The notes under the pieces are model-generated. The model made no database searches, was not told the DNA's origin, and saw nothing but the letters and a program-made list of their open reading frames with translations. The position numbers and the translations under genes are program-made. A stretch of 64,000 nt of DNA from Streptomyces sp. NBC_01775. GTDB lineage: Bacteria > Actinomycetota > Actinomycetes > Streptomycetales > Streptomycetaceae. Numbering within the stretch: position 1 is the stretch's first letter; every line of letters starts with the position of its first letter. The DNA is taken from contig NZ_CP109104.1 of assembly GCF_035917675.1 (NCBI RefSeq), positions 3,968,001 to 4,032,000 of the forward strand, in the 5' to 3' direction. Positions 56,893 through 64,000 of this stretch are shown here, in pieces.

Positions 56893-58383
56893 GTGCAGCA
56901 CAAAGCCATCACCGCGCGGTGGAGATCGGCAGCCGCCACCGCCACGGCAGGCCGCGTCATCGGGCTGACCGCGCTGGTCGCGGGTATCGCCGTCACCGGT
57001 GTGCTGACCGCGGGGGCCGCCACCTCCAAGCCGGCCGCCAAGGCCAAGGCCGCTGTTCCCATGGCGGACTTCAACGCCGACGGCAAGGCCGACGTGGTCA
57101 CCTCGGCGCCCAACGGAAAGGTCGACGGAAGGTCCGAGGCCGGGTACCTCACGGTCGTGAACGGCGGCGCCGACGGCTCGGACACCTCCAAGCGGCAGGT
57201 CGTCAACCGCAGCAGCAAGGGCATTTCGGGGAAGTCCGCCCTGGGCGAGCGGTGGGGCGACCGCTCCGTGGCCCGGGACCTGGACGGGGACGGCGCCACC
57301 GACCTGGTGGTGGGCTCCTCGGACACCCGGAGCGGACTGACCCTGGTGTGGGGCGGCAAGGGCAAGGGCCTCACCAAGGGCGCGGCCCTCTCCAAGGATC
57401 TCAAGGTCAGCTCGCGGGTATTCGGCGCGGGCGACTTCAACGGCGACGGCAAGTCGGACCTGGTCGCCGGCGACGAGGGTGGCGACGGCGACCAGCTGCG
57501 GGTGCTGTACGGCCCCTTCACCCGAGAGGGCGCCCCCGCCTCCAAGGCCAACCTGCCCTCGGGCTCGGAGTTCGGCCCCGACAAGATCGTCACCGGCGAT
57601 GTCACGGGTGACGGCCTCGACGACGTCATCACCACCAACTCCACGGAGGAGACCGCCGATCCCACCCGCGTCTGGAAGGGCGGCAAGGAGGGGCTGAGCG
57701 ACAAGCCCGCCGAGGTCGACCCCGCGGCGAACGGCACCGTCGGTGACGTTGACAACGACGGCTTCGGCGACCTGGTCATCCGTACCGTTCCCAAGAAGAA
57801 CGTGGAGAACCTGCCCGACGACCACGGCACCATCAAGGTCCTCTACGGCACCAAGGACGGCCCCAGCAAGAGCCGCACCACCACCCTCAGCCAGAAGAGC
57901 AAGGGTGTGCCCGGCACCAACGAGAAGGGTGACGAGCTCGGCTCCGCTCTCAGCGCGGGCGACGTCAACGGTGACGGCTACGCCGACATCGCCGCGGGCC
58001 TGCCCGGCGAGGACCTCGGCAAGGGCGCCAAGGGCCGCGACAGCGGTGCGGTCATCCAGCTCTTCGGCGCCAAGGGCGGCCTGAAGGGCACCGGCGCCAA
58101 GGCGTACCACCAGAGCACAGCGGGCGTGCCCGGCGGCAGCGAGGCCGGCGACCGGTTCGGCAGTGCCGTCACTCTCCAGGACACCGACGGCGACAAGCAC
58201 GCCGACCTCTCCATCGGCGCACCGATCGAGAGCGGCACCACGAAGGAGCCGGAAGCGGGCGCCGTGTGGACCCTGCTCGGCACGGACGACGGCCTGACCA
58301 CCAAGGGCGTCGTCTCCTACGGCCCCACCGCGCTGGGCGCCCCCGCCTCGCGCGCCGGCCTCGGCACCAGCTTCGCCCGCTGA
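56893..58383 (+). CDS. Secreted FG-GAP/VCBS repeat protein
   Basis: 496 aa from the GTG at 56893 with AGGAGGG 6 nt upstream. Signal peptide: basic start (HKAITARWRS), hydrophobic core (VIGLTALVAGIAVTGVLTAG) and an Ala-rich cleavage region. The mature part is a seven-bladed beta-propeller: Asp-rich calcium loops DFNADGKADVV, DLDGDGATDLVVG, DFNGDGKSDLVAG, DVTGDGLDDVITT, DVDNDGFGDLVI, DVNGDGYADIAAG and DTDGDKHADLSIG. This resembles the integrin-alpha N-terminal propeller and is probably an extracellular binding protein. No enzyme motif. Confidence 0.93.
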   Translation: MQHKAITARWRSAAATATAGRVIGLTALVAGIAVTGVLTAGAATSKPAAKAKAAVPMADFNADGKADVVTSAPNGKVDGRSEAGYLTVVNGGADGSDTSKRQVVNRSSKGISGKSALGERWGDRSVARDLDGDGATDLVVGSSDTRSGLTLVWGGKGKGLTKGAALSKDLKVSSRVFGAGDFNGDGKSDLVAGDEGGDGDQLRVLYGPFTREGAPASKANLPSGSEFGPDKIVTGDVTGDGLDDVITTNSTEETADPTRVWKGGKEGLSDKPAEVDPAANGTVGDVDNDGFGDLVIRTVPKKNVENLPDDHGTIKVLYGTKDGPSKSRTTTLSQKSKGVPGTNEKGDELGSALSAGDVNGDGYADIAAGLPGEDLGKGAKGRDSGAVIQLFGAKGGLKGTGAKAYHQSTAGVPGGSEAGDRFGSAVTLQDTDGDKHADLSIGAPIESGTTKEPEAGAVWTLLGTDDGLTTKGVVSYGPTALGAPASRAGLGTSFAR

Positions 58384-58471
58384 CACCTCCCCGGACGGCC
58401 ACTGCCGTCAGTGAGCGCGCGAAGAAGCACCACCGCACAAGGCAACGCCCTGAACGGAACGGAGAAGCGAA

Positions 58472-58525
58472 ATGCGCAGGAAGTTCATGAAGGCCGTGGT
58501 CACGATGGTCGCCAGGGATGCCTGA
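58472..58525 (+). CDS. 17-aa ORF after the FG-GAP gene
   Basis: MRRKFMKAVVTMVARDA with GGAG 7 nt before the ATG. It looks like the first half of a signal peptide cut short, so it may be a remnant of a secreted gene or a chance ORF. Low confidence. Confidence 0.25.
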   Translation: MRRKFMKAVVTMVARDA

Positions 58526-58581
58526 CCCCGGTCCACTGATCCGGACGCCCGTCCGCTGATCCAGCGGCGTTCCGCTTCCCG

Positions 58582-58621
58582 GGCGGTTTCCCGGTCTTCT
58601 GCCGAAGGCCGGGGAACCGCC
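58582..58621. terminator. Hairpin terminator between FG-GAP and oxidoreductase genes
   Basis: GGCGGTTTCCCGG and CCGGGGAACCGCC pair with one mismatch around a 14-nt loop, followed by TTTCGG. It serves the convergent pair. Confidence 0.7.
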
Positions 58622-58675
58622 TTTCGGCGTTCCGGCCCGCGCCCGCCGCCCTGCCCCGCCCCGCCCCGGCTCCCG

Positions 58676-59677
58676 TCACTCCACCGTCAGCAGCGTCTTG
58701 CCCAGTACGGCGCGGGACTCCACGGCCTCGTGGGCCTCGGGCGCCGCCGTCAGGGGGAAGGTCTGGCCGATGACGGGGCGCAGGCGGCCCGCGGCGGCCT
58801 CGAACAGAGCGCGGTCCAGCAGGGGTTTGTACTCGTCCGGGGTGAGCTGGACCTGTTCGATACCGACGAGCGTGACGCCCCGCTCGGCCGCGAGTCCGGG
58901 GCCGATCTCGGCGAAACCCCCGCCCGGCGCGCCGTGCGCGGAGAAGCGGGCCCCCCGCGCGGTGGTCTCCAGCGCCTCACGCCCCCGCTTGCCGCCCGCG
59001 CCGTCGAAGACGACGTCGACGCCACGTCCGCCGGTGGCCTGGAGCACGCGGTCGGTCCAGTCCGGCAAGGAGTAGTCGACGACCTCGTCGGCGCCCAGCT
59101 TCCGTGCGGCGAGGGCCAGTTTGTGCTCGCCGCGCGCCGCCGCGATCACCTGCGCGCCGGCGGCCTTCGCCAGCTGCACCAGCAACGCCCCCAGGCCCCC
59201 GGCCGCCGCGAGCACCAGCACCCGGGCGCCGGGCCGCAGGCTCCCGTCGCTGACGGCATTGTCGAAGATCCGTACGGCGGTGGGCCCGTCGTGTGCCAGC
59301 GCGGTGGCCTCGCGCAGTCCGAGCGCGTACGGGAGGGCACTGAGCTCCGCGACATCGGCCCGCGCGCGTTCCGCGTAGCCGCCGCCCGCTGCCACGCCCT
59401 CGGGCGCGAGGGTCCTGGCGACGACGGTGCGGCCCACCCACGCCTCCTCGACGCCCGCACCGGCCGCCACGACCCGCCCGCCGACGGCGCCGCCGGGGAC
59501 GTGGGGCAGCGGCGGGGTGAAGAAGCCCTCACCGCGCCGGACCTGCGTCTCCATGAAGATCACGTCGGCGTACGACACTCCGATGACGACCTCGCCGGGG
59601 CCCGCCACCGGCTCGGGCAGCTCGACGGCCTCCAGTACGCCGGGTCCGCCGAACCGCCCCATCCGCATTCCGCGCAC
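58676..59677 (-). CDS. Zinc-free MDR-type quinone oxidoreductase
   Basis: 333 aa from the GTG at 59675-59677, which has GAGGAAG 8 nt upstream; a GTG 9 nt earlier lacks spacing. NADPH-dependent medium-chain reductase: N-terminal GroES-like fold (ELPEPVAGPGEVVIGVSYAD), a GGGYAERARADVAEL segment, and a nucleotide motif in VLVLAAAGGLGALLVQLAKA. The catalytic zinc cysteines of alcohol dehydrogenases are absent, which puts it with QOR/zeta-crystallin reductases. Probably detoxifies quinones or enones. Preceded by a MerR-like promoter arrangement. Confidence 0.9.
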   Translation of the reverse strand: MRGMRMGRFGGPGVLEAVELPEPVAGPGEVVIGVSYADVIFMETQVRRGEGFFTPPLPHVPGGAVGGRVVAAGAGVEEAWVGRTVVARTLAPEGVAAGGGYAERARADVAELSALPYALGLREATALAHDGPTAVRIFDNAVSDGSLRPGARVLVLAAAGGLGALLVQLAKAAGAQVIAAARGEHKLALAARKLGADEVVDYSLPDWTDRVLQATGGRGVDVVFDGAGGKRGREALETTARGARFSAHGAPGGGFAEIGPGLAAERGVTLVGIEQVQLTPDEYKPLLDRALFEAAAGRLRPVIGQTFPLTAAPEAHEAVESRAVLGKTLLTVE

Positions 59678-59761
59678 GGAGACCACTTCCTCTCACTGTC
59701 CGAGCTGTCCGACCTGTCCGCCTGCTGTGCGGCGGGCACGTCGCGTCGCGCTGTGGGAAGA

Positions 59762-59792
59762 AGTCTTCAACTTGAACCGGACTTCAGGTCAA
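59762..59792 (-). promoter_or_regulatory. MerR-like promoter of the quinone oxidoreductase gene
   Basis: Minus strand: TTGACC, 19-bp spacer, AAGACT. The spacer holds the imperfect repeat CTGAAGTCCGGTTCAAG. A 19-bp spacer with a dyad is the pattern of MerR-family activation. The -10 is imperfect. Confidence 0.4.
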
Positions 59793-59794
59793 GC

Positions 59795-60772
59795 TCACTC
59801 CGCCGGTGAGCGCACCTCGTCGCGGATGGTGTTGACCCGGTCGGCGAAGTCCTCCAGGTCGATGCTCTTGGGGGGCACCGAGTAGGTCTTGAGGCTGTCG
59901 TTGGCGACATACGCGGCCGTTCCCGGGTCGCTCCAGGCGCACACCGGGATCGTCAGCTTGCGGCCCTGCTGGCTCTTGACCAGCACCTCGCAGGTCAGCG
60001 GATCCTCGGCACCGTCAGGAGTGATGTCGCGGCGCTTGACGGCGACATCCATCGCGGGGCTGGTCTCCATGCCCTTCATCATCTGGTCCTTGGACAGGTC
60101 CGGATTGCCGTAGTCGTTGCCCTTGGCGGAGGCGTAGAGGATGCGCTGGGTGCTGTCGCTGTTCTTGGCGTACGAGCCCATGTGGGCCTCCTCGCCGGGA
60201 CCGCCGCCGCTGACCTGGTCGCTGAGGTCCTTACGCCTGGTGAACTCGCCGTTCTCCAGCGTCTTGGGGAAGGCCAGCTCGTACTTGGCGTCCGACTCGC
60301 TCGGACTGGGCGACGGCTCGGCCGGGTCCTCGGAGTCGCTCGCGGAGGGCTCGTCGCTGGGCCCGTCCGCCTTCGAGGACTCCTTCGAGTCGGCCTTGTC
60401 GCCCTTCTTGTCCTCGCCCCCGCCCGATATCGCCAGCAGCGTGCCGCCCACCGCGAGGGCGACCACGACGACGACGGCCACGACGATCGCCACGACCTTG
60501 TTGTTGTTCGGCGGCGTCGGTGTGGGCGGCTGGCCGTAGGGCGCGGGTCCGCCGGGCGGCTGCCCGTAGGGGCCGGGGCCGCCGGGCGGCTGGCCGAAGC
60601 CGCCCCCGGCCGGCGGTGAGCCGTAGGGCCCTCCGCCGTACGGAGCGGAAACGGGCTGACCCGAGGACGGGGGCTGGCCCGAGGGCGGCGGGTCCGAGGG
60701 CGGCGGACCGAAGCCACCCCCGCCCGGGGGCCCGCCCGGAGGCTGATTCGGCGGCTGCGGGGGTGTCGTCAT
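59795..60772 (-). CDS. Proline-rich single-pass membrane protein with outer domain
   Basis: 325 aa. Residues 1-90 are Pro/Gly/Tyr-rich (GGPYGSPPAGGGFGQPPGGP), presumably cytoplasmic. One helix near 92-115 (VVAIVVAVVVVVALAVGGTLL) precedes a Ser/Asp/Glu linker. The outer domain has about 165 residues with two cysteines (PLTCEVLVKSQQ and IPVCAWSDPG). The CxW motif of the last segment, PVCAWSDPGTAAYVA, is common in actinobacterial surface proteins. Function unknown; related in design to the zinc-ribbon protein at 24077. Confidence 0.85.
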   Translation of the reverse strand: MTTPPQPPNQPPGGPPGGGGFGPPPSDPPPSGQPPSSGQPVSAPYGGGPYGSPPAGGGFGQPPGGPGPYGQPPGGPAPYGQPPTPTPPNNNKVVAIVVAVVVVVALAVGGTLLAISGGGEDKKGDKADSKESSKADGPSDEPSASDSEDPAEPSPSPSESDAKYELAFPKTLENGEFTRRKDLSDQVSGGGPGEEAHMGSYAKNSDSTQRILYASAKGNDYGNPDLSKDQMMKGMETSPAMDVAVKRRDITPDGAEDPLTCEVLVKSQQGRKLTIPVCAWSDPGTAAYVANDSLKTYSVPPKSIDLEDFADRVNTIRDEVRSPAE

Positions 60773-60894
60773 CCCGTGTCCCTCCCGGCGCGCGGGAGGC
60801 GTCTGTCCCGTCCCCCGGCTCTGCTTTATCTGGTACTTATCGCACGGTACCTCTTTTTGGCCAAGGCATTACGCTCGGGCGACCGGGGGAACAG

Positions 60895-60968
60895 CGCACT
60901 CCGGGGCGTGCGGAGGGCGAGGGTCAGCGCGCGGAGGGCGACGGTCGGCGCGCGCCCTGCGGGGGTCA
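60895..60968. repeat. Imperfect tandem repeats of about 20 bp between two minus-strand genes
   Basis: GCGTGCGGAGGGCGAGGGTC, then GCGCGGAGGGCGACGGTC and GCGCGCCCTGCGGGGGTC, running into the stop of the acyl-CoA ligase gene. No gene in 60773-60965. Confidence 0.6.
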
Positions 60969-62870
60969 GCGCGCGTACAGCTTGTCGATCTCCTGCGCGA
61001 AGTCCCGCACGATCGCGCCCCGGCGCAGCTTCATCGACGGGGTCAGGTGGCCGCGCTCCTCGGTGAAGTCGCCCGGCAGCACGGCGAAGCGGCGGATCGA
61101 CTCGGCCCGCGAGACCTGCGAGTTCGCCTCGTCCACGGCCTGCTGGAGGTTGCGCAGCAGATCCTCGTCGGTGAGCACCTCGGTGTCGCTGAGCCCCTGC
61201 TTCTTGTGCATCTGCCGCCAGTGCGCGAGCCCGTCGGGCTCCAGGGTCAACAGCGCGGCCACGTACGGCCGGTTGTCGCCGATCACCAGACACTGGCTGA
61301 CCAGCGGATGGGAGCGCAGCCAGTCCTCCAGCGGGGCGGGCGCCAGATTCTTGCCGCCGGAGGTGATGATCACTTCCTTCTTGCGGCCGGTGATGCTCAG
61401 GTAGCCCTCGGAATCCAGCGCCCCCAGGTCGCCGGTGGGCATCCACCCCTCGGCGTCGAGATGCGGTACGGCCGTCGCGGTCCTGGCGTCCCAGTAGCCG
61501 CCGAAGACGTGCCCGCCCTTGATGAGTACTTCCCCGTCGTCCGCGATGCGTACGGCCGTCCCCGGCATCGGCCAGCCCACCGTGCCCAGCCGGGGCTTGA
61601 GCGGTGGCGTCGCGGTGGCCGCCGCCGTCGTCTCGGTGAGCCCGTAGCCCTCGTAGACGGTGACGCCCGCGCCCTCGTAGAAGGCGGCCAGCCGGTGCCC
61701 CAGCGGGGAGCCGCCGCAGATGACACGGCGGCACCGGCCGCCCAGCGCCGCCCGTATCCGCCGGTAGATCAGCGCGTCGTAGAGCCCGCGCGCGGCCCGC
61801 AGCCCCAGGCCGGGGCCCGGTCCGAACCCGTGTTCCTGCGCCTCGACGGCCTCGCCGTAGCGCTGCGCGATCCGCGCGCCCCGGTCGAAGGAGGACGCGC
61901 GCCCCATCTTCTCCGCCGTGGCCCGCCCGGTGTTGTAGACCTTCTCCAGCACGTACGGGATGCCCAGCAGAAAGGTCGGCCCGAAGCCCGCCAGGTCGGC
62001 CAGCAGGTCCTCGGTCCGGATGCTCGGCGCGTGCCCCAGCCGCACCCGCGCGCGCAGACAGCCGATCGCGACCATCCGGCCGAAGACGTGCGACAGCGGC
62101 AGGAACAGCAGCGTGGAGGGCGGATCCTTGCTGACCGCCCGGAAGACCGGGTGCAGCAGCTCGATCGCGTTGTCGACCTCGGCGAAGAAGTTGCCGTGGC
62201 TGAGCACGCACCCCTTGGGCGGGCCCGTGGTGCCCGAGGTGTAGATGAGGGTGGCGATGCTCTCCGGCCGCACCTGTGCCCGGCGCTCGTCGACCAGCGC
62301 GTCCGGTATCTCCCGCCCCGCGTCCACGACATGCCCCACAGCGCCCGAGCTGAACTGCCACAGGTGCTCCAGATCGGGCAGGTTGCCGCGCTCGGCGCTG
62401 ATCAGCCGGGACTGCTCGACGTCCTCCACGAAGCAGGCGCGCACGCCCGCGTCCTGGAGGATGTGCCGGGCCTGCGAAGCGGCGGAGGTCGGGTAGACCG
62501 GCACGGTGATCAGGCCCGCCGCCCAGGCGGCGAAGTCGGTGAGCGTCCACTCGTAGGTCGTACGCGCCATGATGGCCACCCGGTCTCCCGGGCGCAGACC
62601 CAGCGCGACGAGGCCCTTGGCCATCGCCTGGACCTCGGCCGCGAAGTCCCGGGCCGGCATGTCCCACCACGTCCCGTCCCGCCCCTTGCGGCTGAGCACC
62701 GGCTCGTCCGGTGCCTCCACGGCGTTGGTGAACGGGATGTCCCCGAGCGATCCGCTGGTCACCGCCGACGCCAGCGGCGGCACGGAAACCTCGCGCACAC
62801 GCCCGTCCACCACACGCTTGTGGGGCTCCACGAGCGTCGGCGCCGGGGGCATTGCGGACTCCACAGACAT
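60966..62870 (-). CDS. Long-chain fatty-acid-CoA ligase (FadD15-like)
   Basis: 634 aa. Activates fatty acids as acyl-AMP and then acyl-CoA. AMP-binding P-loop LIYTSGTTGPPKGCVLSHGN, adenylate motif YEGYGLTETTAAATATPP, hinge region WMPTGDLGALDSEGYLSITG, and catalytic Lys region LTPSMKLRRG near the end. AGGAGGAG is 8 nt before the ATG. Two adjacent AGTAA-NN-TTAC palindromes lie about 180 bp upstream, beyond which is a TetR gene; that regulator may control it. Confidence 0.94.
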   Translation of the reverse strand: MSVESAMPPAPTLVEPHKRVVDGRVREVSVPPLASAVTSGSLGDIPFTNAVEAPDEPVLSRKGRDGTWWDMPARDFAAEVQAMAKGLVALGLRPGDRVAIMARTTYEWTLTDFAAWAAGLITVPVYPTSAASQARHILQDAGVRACFVEDVEQSRLISAERGNLPDLEHLWQFSSGAVGHVVDAGREIPDALVDERRAQVRPESIATLIYTSGTTGPPKGCVLSHGNFFAEVDNAIELLHPVFRAVSKDPPSTLLFLPLSHVFGRMVAIGCLRARVRLGHAPSIRTEDLLADLAGFGPTFLLGIPYVLEKVYNTGRATAEKMGRASSFDRGARIAQRYGEAVEAQEHGFGPGPGLGLRAARGLYDALIYRRIRAALGGRCRRVICGGSPLGHRLAAFYEGAGVTVYEGYGLTETTAAATATPPLKPRLGTVGWPMPGTAVRIADDGEVLIKGGHVFGGYWDARTATAVPHLDAEGWMPTGDLGALDSEGYLSITGRKKEVIITSGGKNLAPAPLEDWLRSHPLVSQCLVIGDNRPYVAALLTLEPDGLAHWRQMHKKQGLSDTEVLTDEDLLRNLQQAVDEANSQVSRAESIRRFAVLPGDFTEERGHLTPSMKLRRGAIVRDFAQEIDKLYAR

Positions 62871-63039
62871 TGGGCGGCTCCTCCTAGTGACCTGCGTCGA
62901 GCCCCTCCCGCCCGCCGCACAACCGGAGTTGAGCCCTTCGCTTCACCAGGAGCGTCCCGCTCGCAGAGCGACTTGGCGAGGGCCTCACCATCCGAGCACC
63001 GCGAACGGAACTCCTTCTCGGCCGAGATCCTGACCTACA

Positions 63040-63067
63040 AGTAACCTTACTCATAAGTAAATTTACG
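63040..63067. promoter_or_regulatory. Double operator upstream of the acyl-CoA ligase
   Basis: AGTAACCTTACT (63040-63051) and AGTAAATTTACG (63056-63067), two near-palindromes 16 bp apart; the inner halves also form TTACTCATAAGTAA. This is an AT-rich island in GC-rich DNA. Likely bound by a TetR-family fatty-acid regulator. Confidence 0.6.
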
Positions 63068-63147
63068 GGAACCGAGCGAGTTGGGGAATGCCCGATCGCC
63101 CACCTTCATCGGACGTACACAGGTCCAGGACCGGTGCCGTGTCCGAA

Positions 63148-63345
63148 CGCCGGGGGCGTCCCGAAGGGGCGCGGGGCTGTGTCATATGCGGCTCCTCCCC
63201 CAAGTCCTGGGGGCCCCTCCCGGCCGACGGCTGGGGGAGAAGCCGAGAACTTGGGGGAGCGACCAGCCTGGGGGTACCTCCCTGCTCGAAGAGCTGGGGG
63301 GGAGCACCCGCACCCTGCAAAGAACAGCCAGGGGCGCCCCCGCCA
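63148..63345 (+). repeat. Dispersed intergenic repeat, copy 5 (longest)
   Basis: CCCGAAGGGGCGCGGGG core, then two arms CTCCCCCAAGT...ACTTGGGGGAG that can pair, then GCGACCAGCCTGGGGGTACC (shared with copy 4) and the CACCCGCACCCTGCAAAG module (shared with copy 1). Apart from the operators, 62871-63371 contains no gene. Confidence 0.8.
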
Positions 63346-63371
63346 GGAAAAAGGGCAACCGAGGCGCCGCC

Positions 63372-64000
63372 TCAGTGGACGCCCAAAGTGGGCAGCCAGC
63401 GCTCGCCCTTCATGCGGTTTTGCAGCCCCGACCAGCAGAGATTCATCAGCGTCGCCGCCGTCTCCTGGGCCGAAGGGGCGCTCGAAGGGGTCTCCTTCGC
63501 AAGGATGTTGGCCCACTCCGCCAGCGACTCGGCCGCACCCACCAGAGCCTGGGCGAGACCGGAGACCTCGCGCTCGGCCAGCGCGCTGTCGCACCCGGCG
63601 TCCCGCGCCGCCTGGCCCAGCAGCGAGGTCACGAGCGCGGCGAGCTCGGCGCGCATGGCGGCTATCTCGCGGACGAAGGGCTCGCCCTGGGTGCGGGCGC
63701 GGTGGAGCACGGCGACCCCGTCCGGGCGCGCCGCGGTGTGCGCGAAGAAGGCCGTGAGCCCGTTCCACAGCTGCTGGTCGGCGGCGGCCCCGCGCTCGCG
63801 CGTCCCCTCCCGTACGGCGGCGACGAGCGCGCCGACCTCGCGGCGGACGCAGGCCATGAACAGCTCTTCCTTGGACTTCAGGTAGAGGTACACGAGCGGC
63901 TTGGAGACCCCGGCCGCCTCGGCTATGTCGTCCATCGAAGCGGCCTGATACCCGTTCCGCGCGAACGCCGCCACCGCGGCGTCCAGCATCTGCCGTTCTC
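63372..64000 (-). CDS. TetR-family transcriptional regulator (partial, 5' end outside window)
   Basis: At least 205 aa. An ATG at 63987-63989 exists, but the frame continues upstream through Gln-Arg-Glu to the window edge, as expected for a TetR whose first helix starts earlier. HTH: AFARNGYQAASMDDIAEAAG and SKPLVYLYLKSKEELFMACV. The ligand domain is all-helical (LTAFFAHTAARPDGVAVLHR). It lies beside the acyl-CoA ligase and the AGTAA/TTACT operators, so a fatty-acid or acyl-CoA responsive repressor is the best guess. Confidence 0.88.
   Translation of the reverse strand, partial: ERQMLDAAVAAFARNGYQAASMDDIAEAAGVSKPLVYLYLKSKEELFMACVRREVGALVAAVREGTRERGAAADQQLWNGLTAFFAHTAARPDGVAVLHRARTQGEPFVREIAAMRAELAALVTSLLGQAARDAGCDSALAEREVSGLAQALVGAAESLAEWANILAKETPSSAPSAQETAATLMNLCWSGLQNRMKGERWLPTLGVH

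Noticed and set aside
49181..62870. Secondary-metabolite cluster suggested by the acyl-CoA ligase, dioxygenase and oxidoreductase
   Set aside because: No PKS, NRPS, terpene or RiPP core gene; the genes fall into separate catabolic or housekeeping units.

Overview
The window is about 64 kb of very GC-rich DNA with strong third-position GC bias, many GTG starts, dense 1-4 nt stop/start overlaps and several apparently leaderless promoters. Gene content and order (complete nuoA-N, futalosine menaquinone genes mqnA/mqnC, a helix-turn-helix gene followed by DUF397 genes, Rex-type operator, WYL, XRE and TetR regulators) point to a Streptomyces or a very close relative. I see no rRNA, tRNA, CRISPR array, insertion sequence or phage module.

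Left part (1-19646, mostly minus strand): a RecQ-type helicase cut by the window edge, a small lipoprotein, a cupin, and then the whole 14-subunit NADH:quinone oxidoreductase (complex I) operon, running nuoA (19646) to nuoN (3268) and closed by an intrinsic terminator. A 38-codon ORF sits exactly between nuoG and nuoH. A near-consensus Rex operator lies upstream of nuoA, so the operon is probably tuned by NADH/NAD+.

Middle-left (19647-34890): a secreted NlpC/P60 hydrolase, an unrecognised protein, a MenJ-like isoprenoid reductase, a large zinc-ribbon membrane protein, MenG/UbiE methyltransferase, MqnC, a Ser/Thr kinase with a 17-copy hexanucleotide repeat, MqnA, a cold-shock protein, and a translationally coupled AAA+ ATPase / TPR-membrane protein pair of unknown function. 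Complex I and several enzymes that make its menaquinone acceptor are therefore neighbours.

Centre (34907-42907): a polyol catabolic locus: HAD phosphatase, 2-hydroxyacid-type dehydrogenase, FGGY kinase resembling erythritol kinase, a DhaK-DhaL fusion kinase and an RpiB-type isomerase in one operon, with a divergent DeoR regulator and a polyol-permease-family transporter. The set suggests C4 polyol/ketose (erythritol, threitol, erythrulose) use, but the substrate is not proven by sequence.

43093-47340 carries a duplicated Lrp/AsnC regulator divergent from an AbgT-type transporter and an M20 carboxypeptidase, probably for p-aminobenzoyl-glutamate or a related acyl-glutamate. 47472-49001 is a DUF3224 gene and a divergent WYL regulator sharing a perfect 11-bp inverted repeat. 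49217-52990 is a carnitine catabolic operon (BKACE/DUF849, carnitine 3-dehydrogenase, thioesterase) headed by an unusual XRE-TetR fusion regulator. It is followed by a TauD-family dioxygenase with a possible leaderless leader peptide.

Right part (54129-64000): two small proteins, an XRE/DUF5753 regulator and two almost identical DUF397 genes, a gamma-glutamylcyclotransferase-like protein, an FG-GAP secreted protein, a quinone oxidoreductase, a proline-rich membrane-anchored protein, a long-chain acyl-CoA ligase and a TetR regulator cut by the window edge. A dispersed Streptomyces-type intergenic repeat occurs at least five times across the window.
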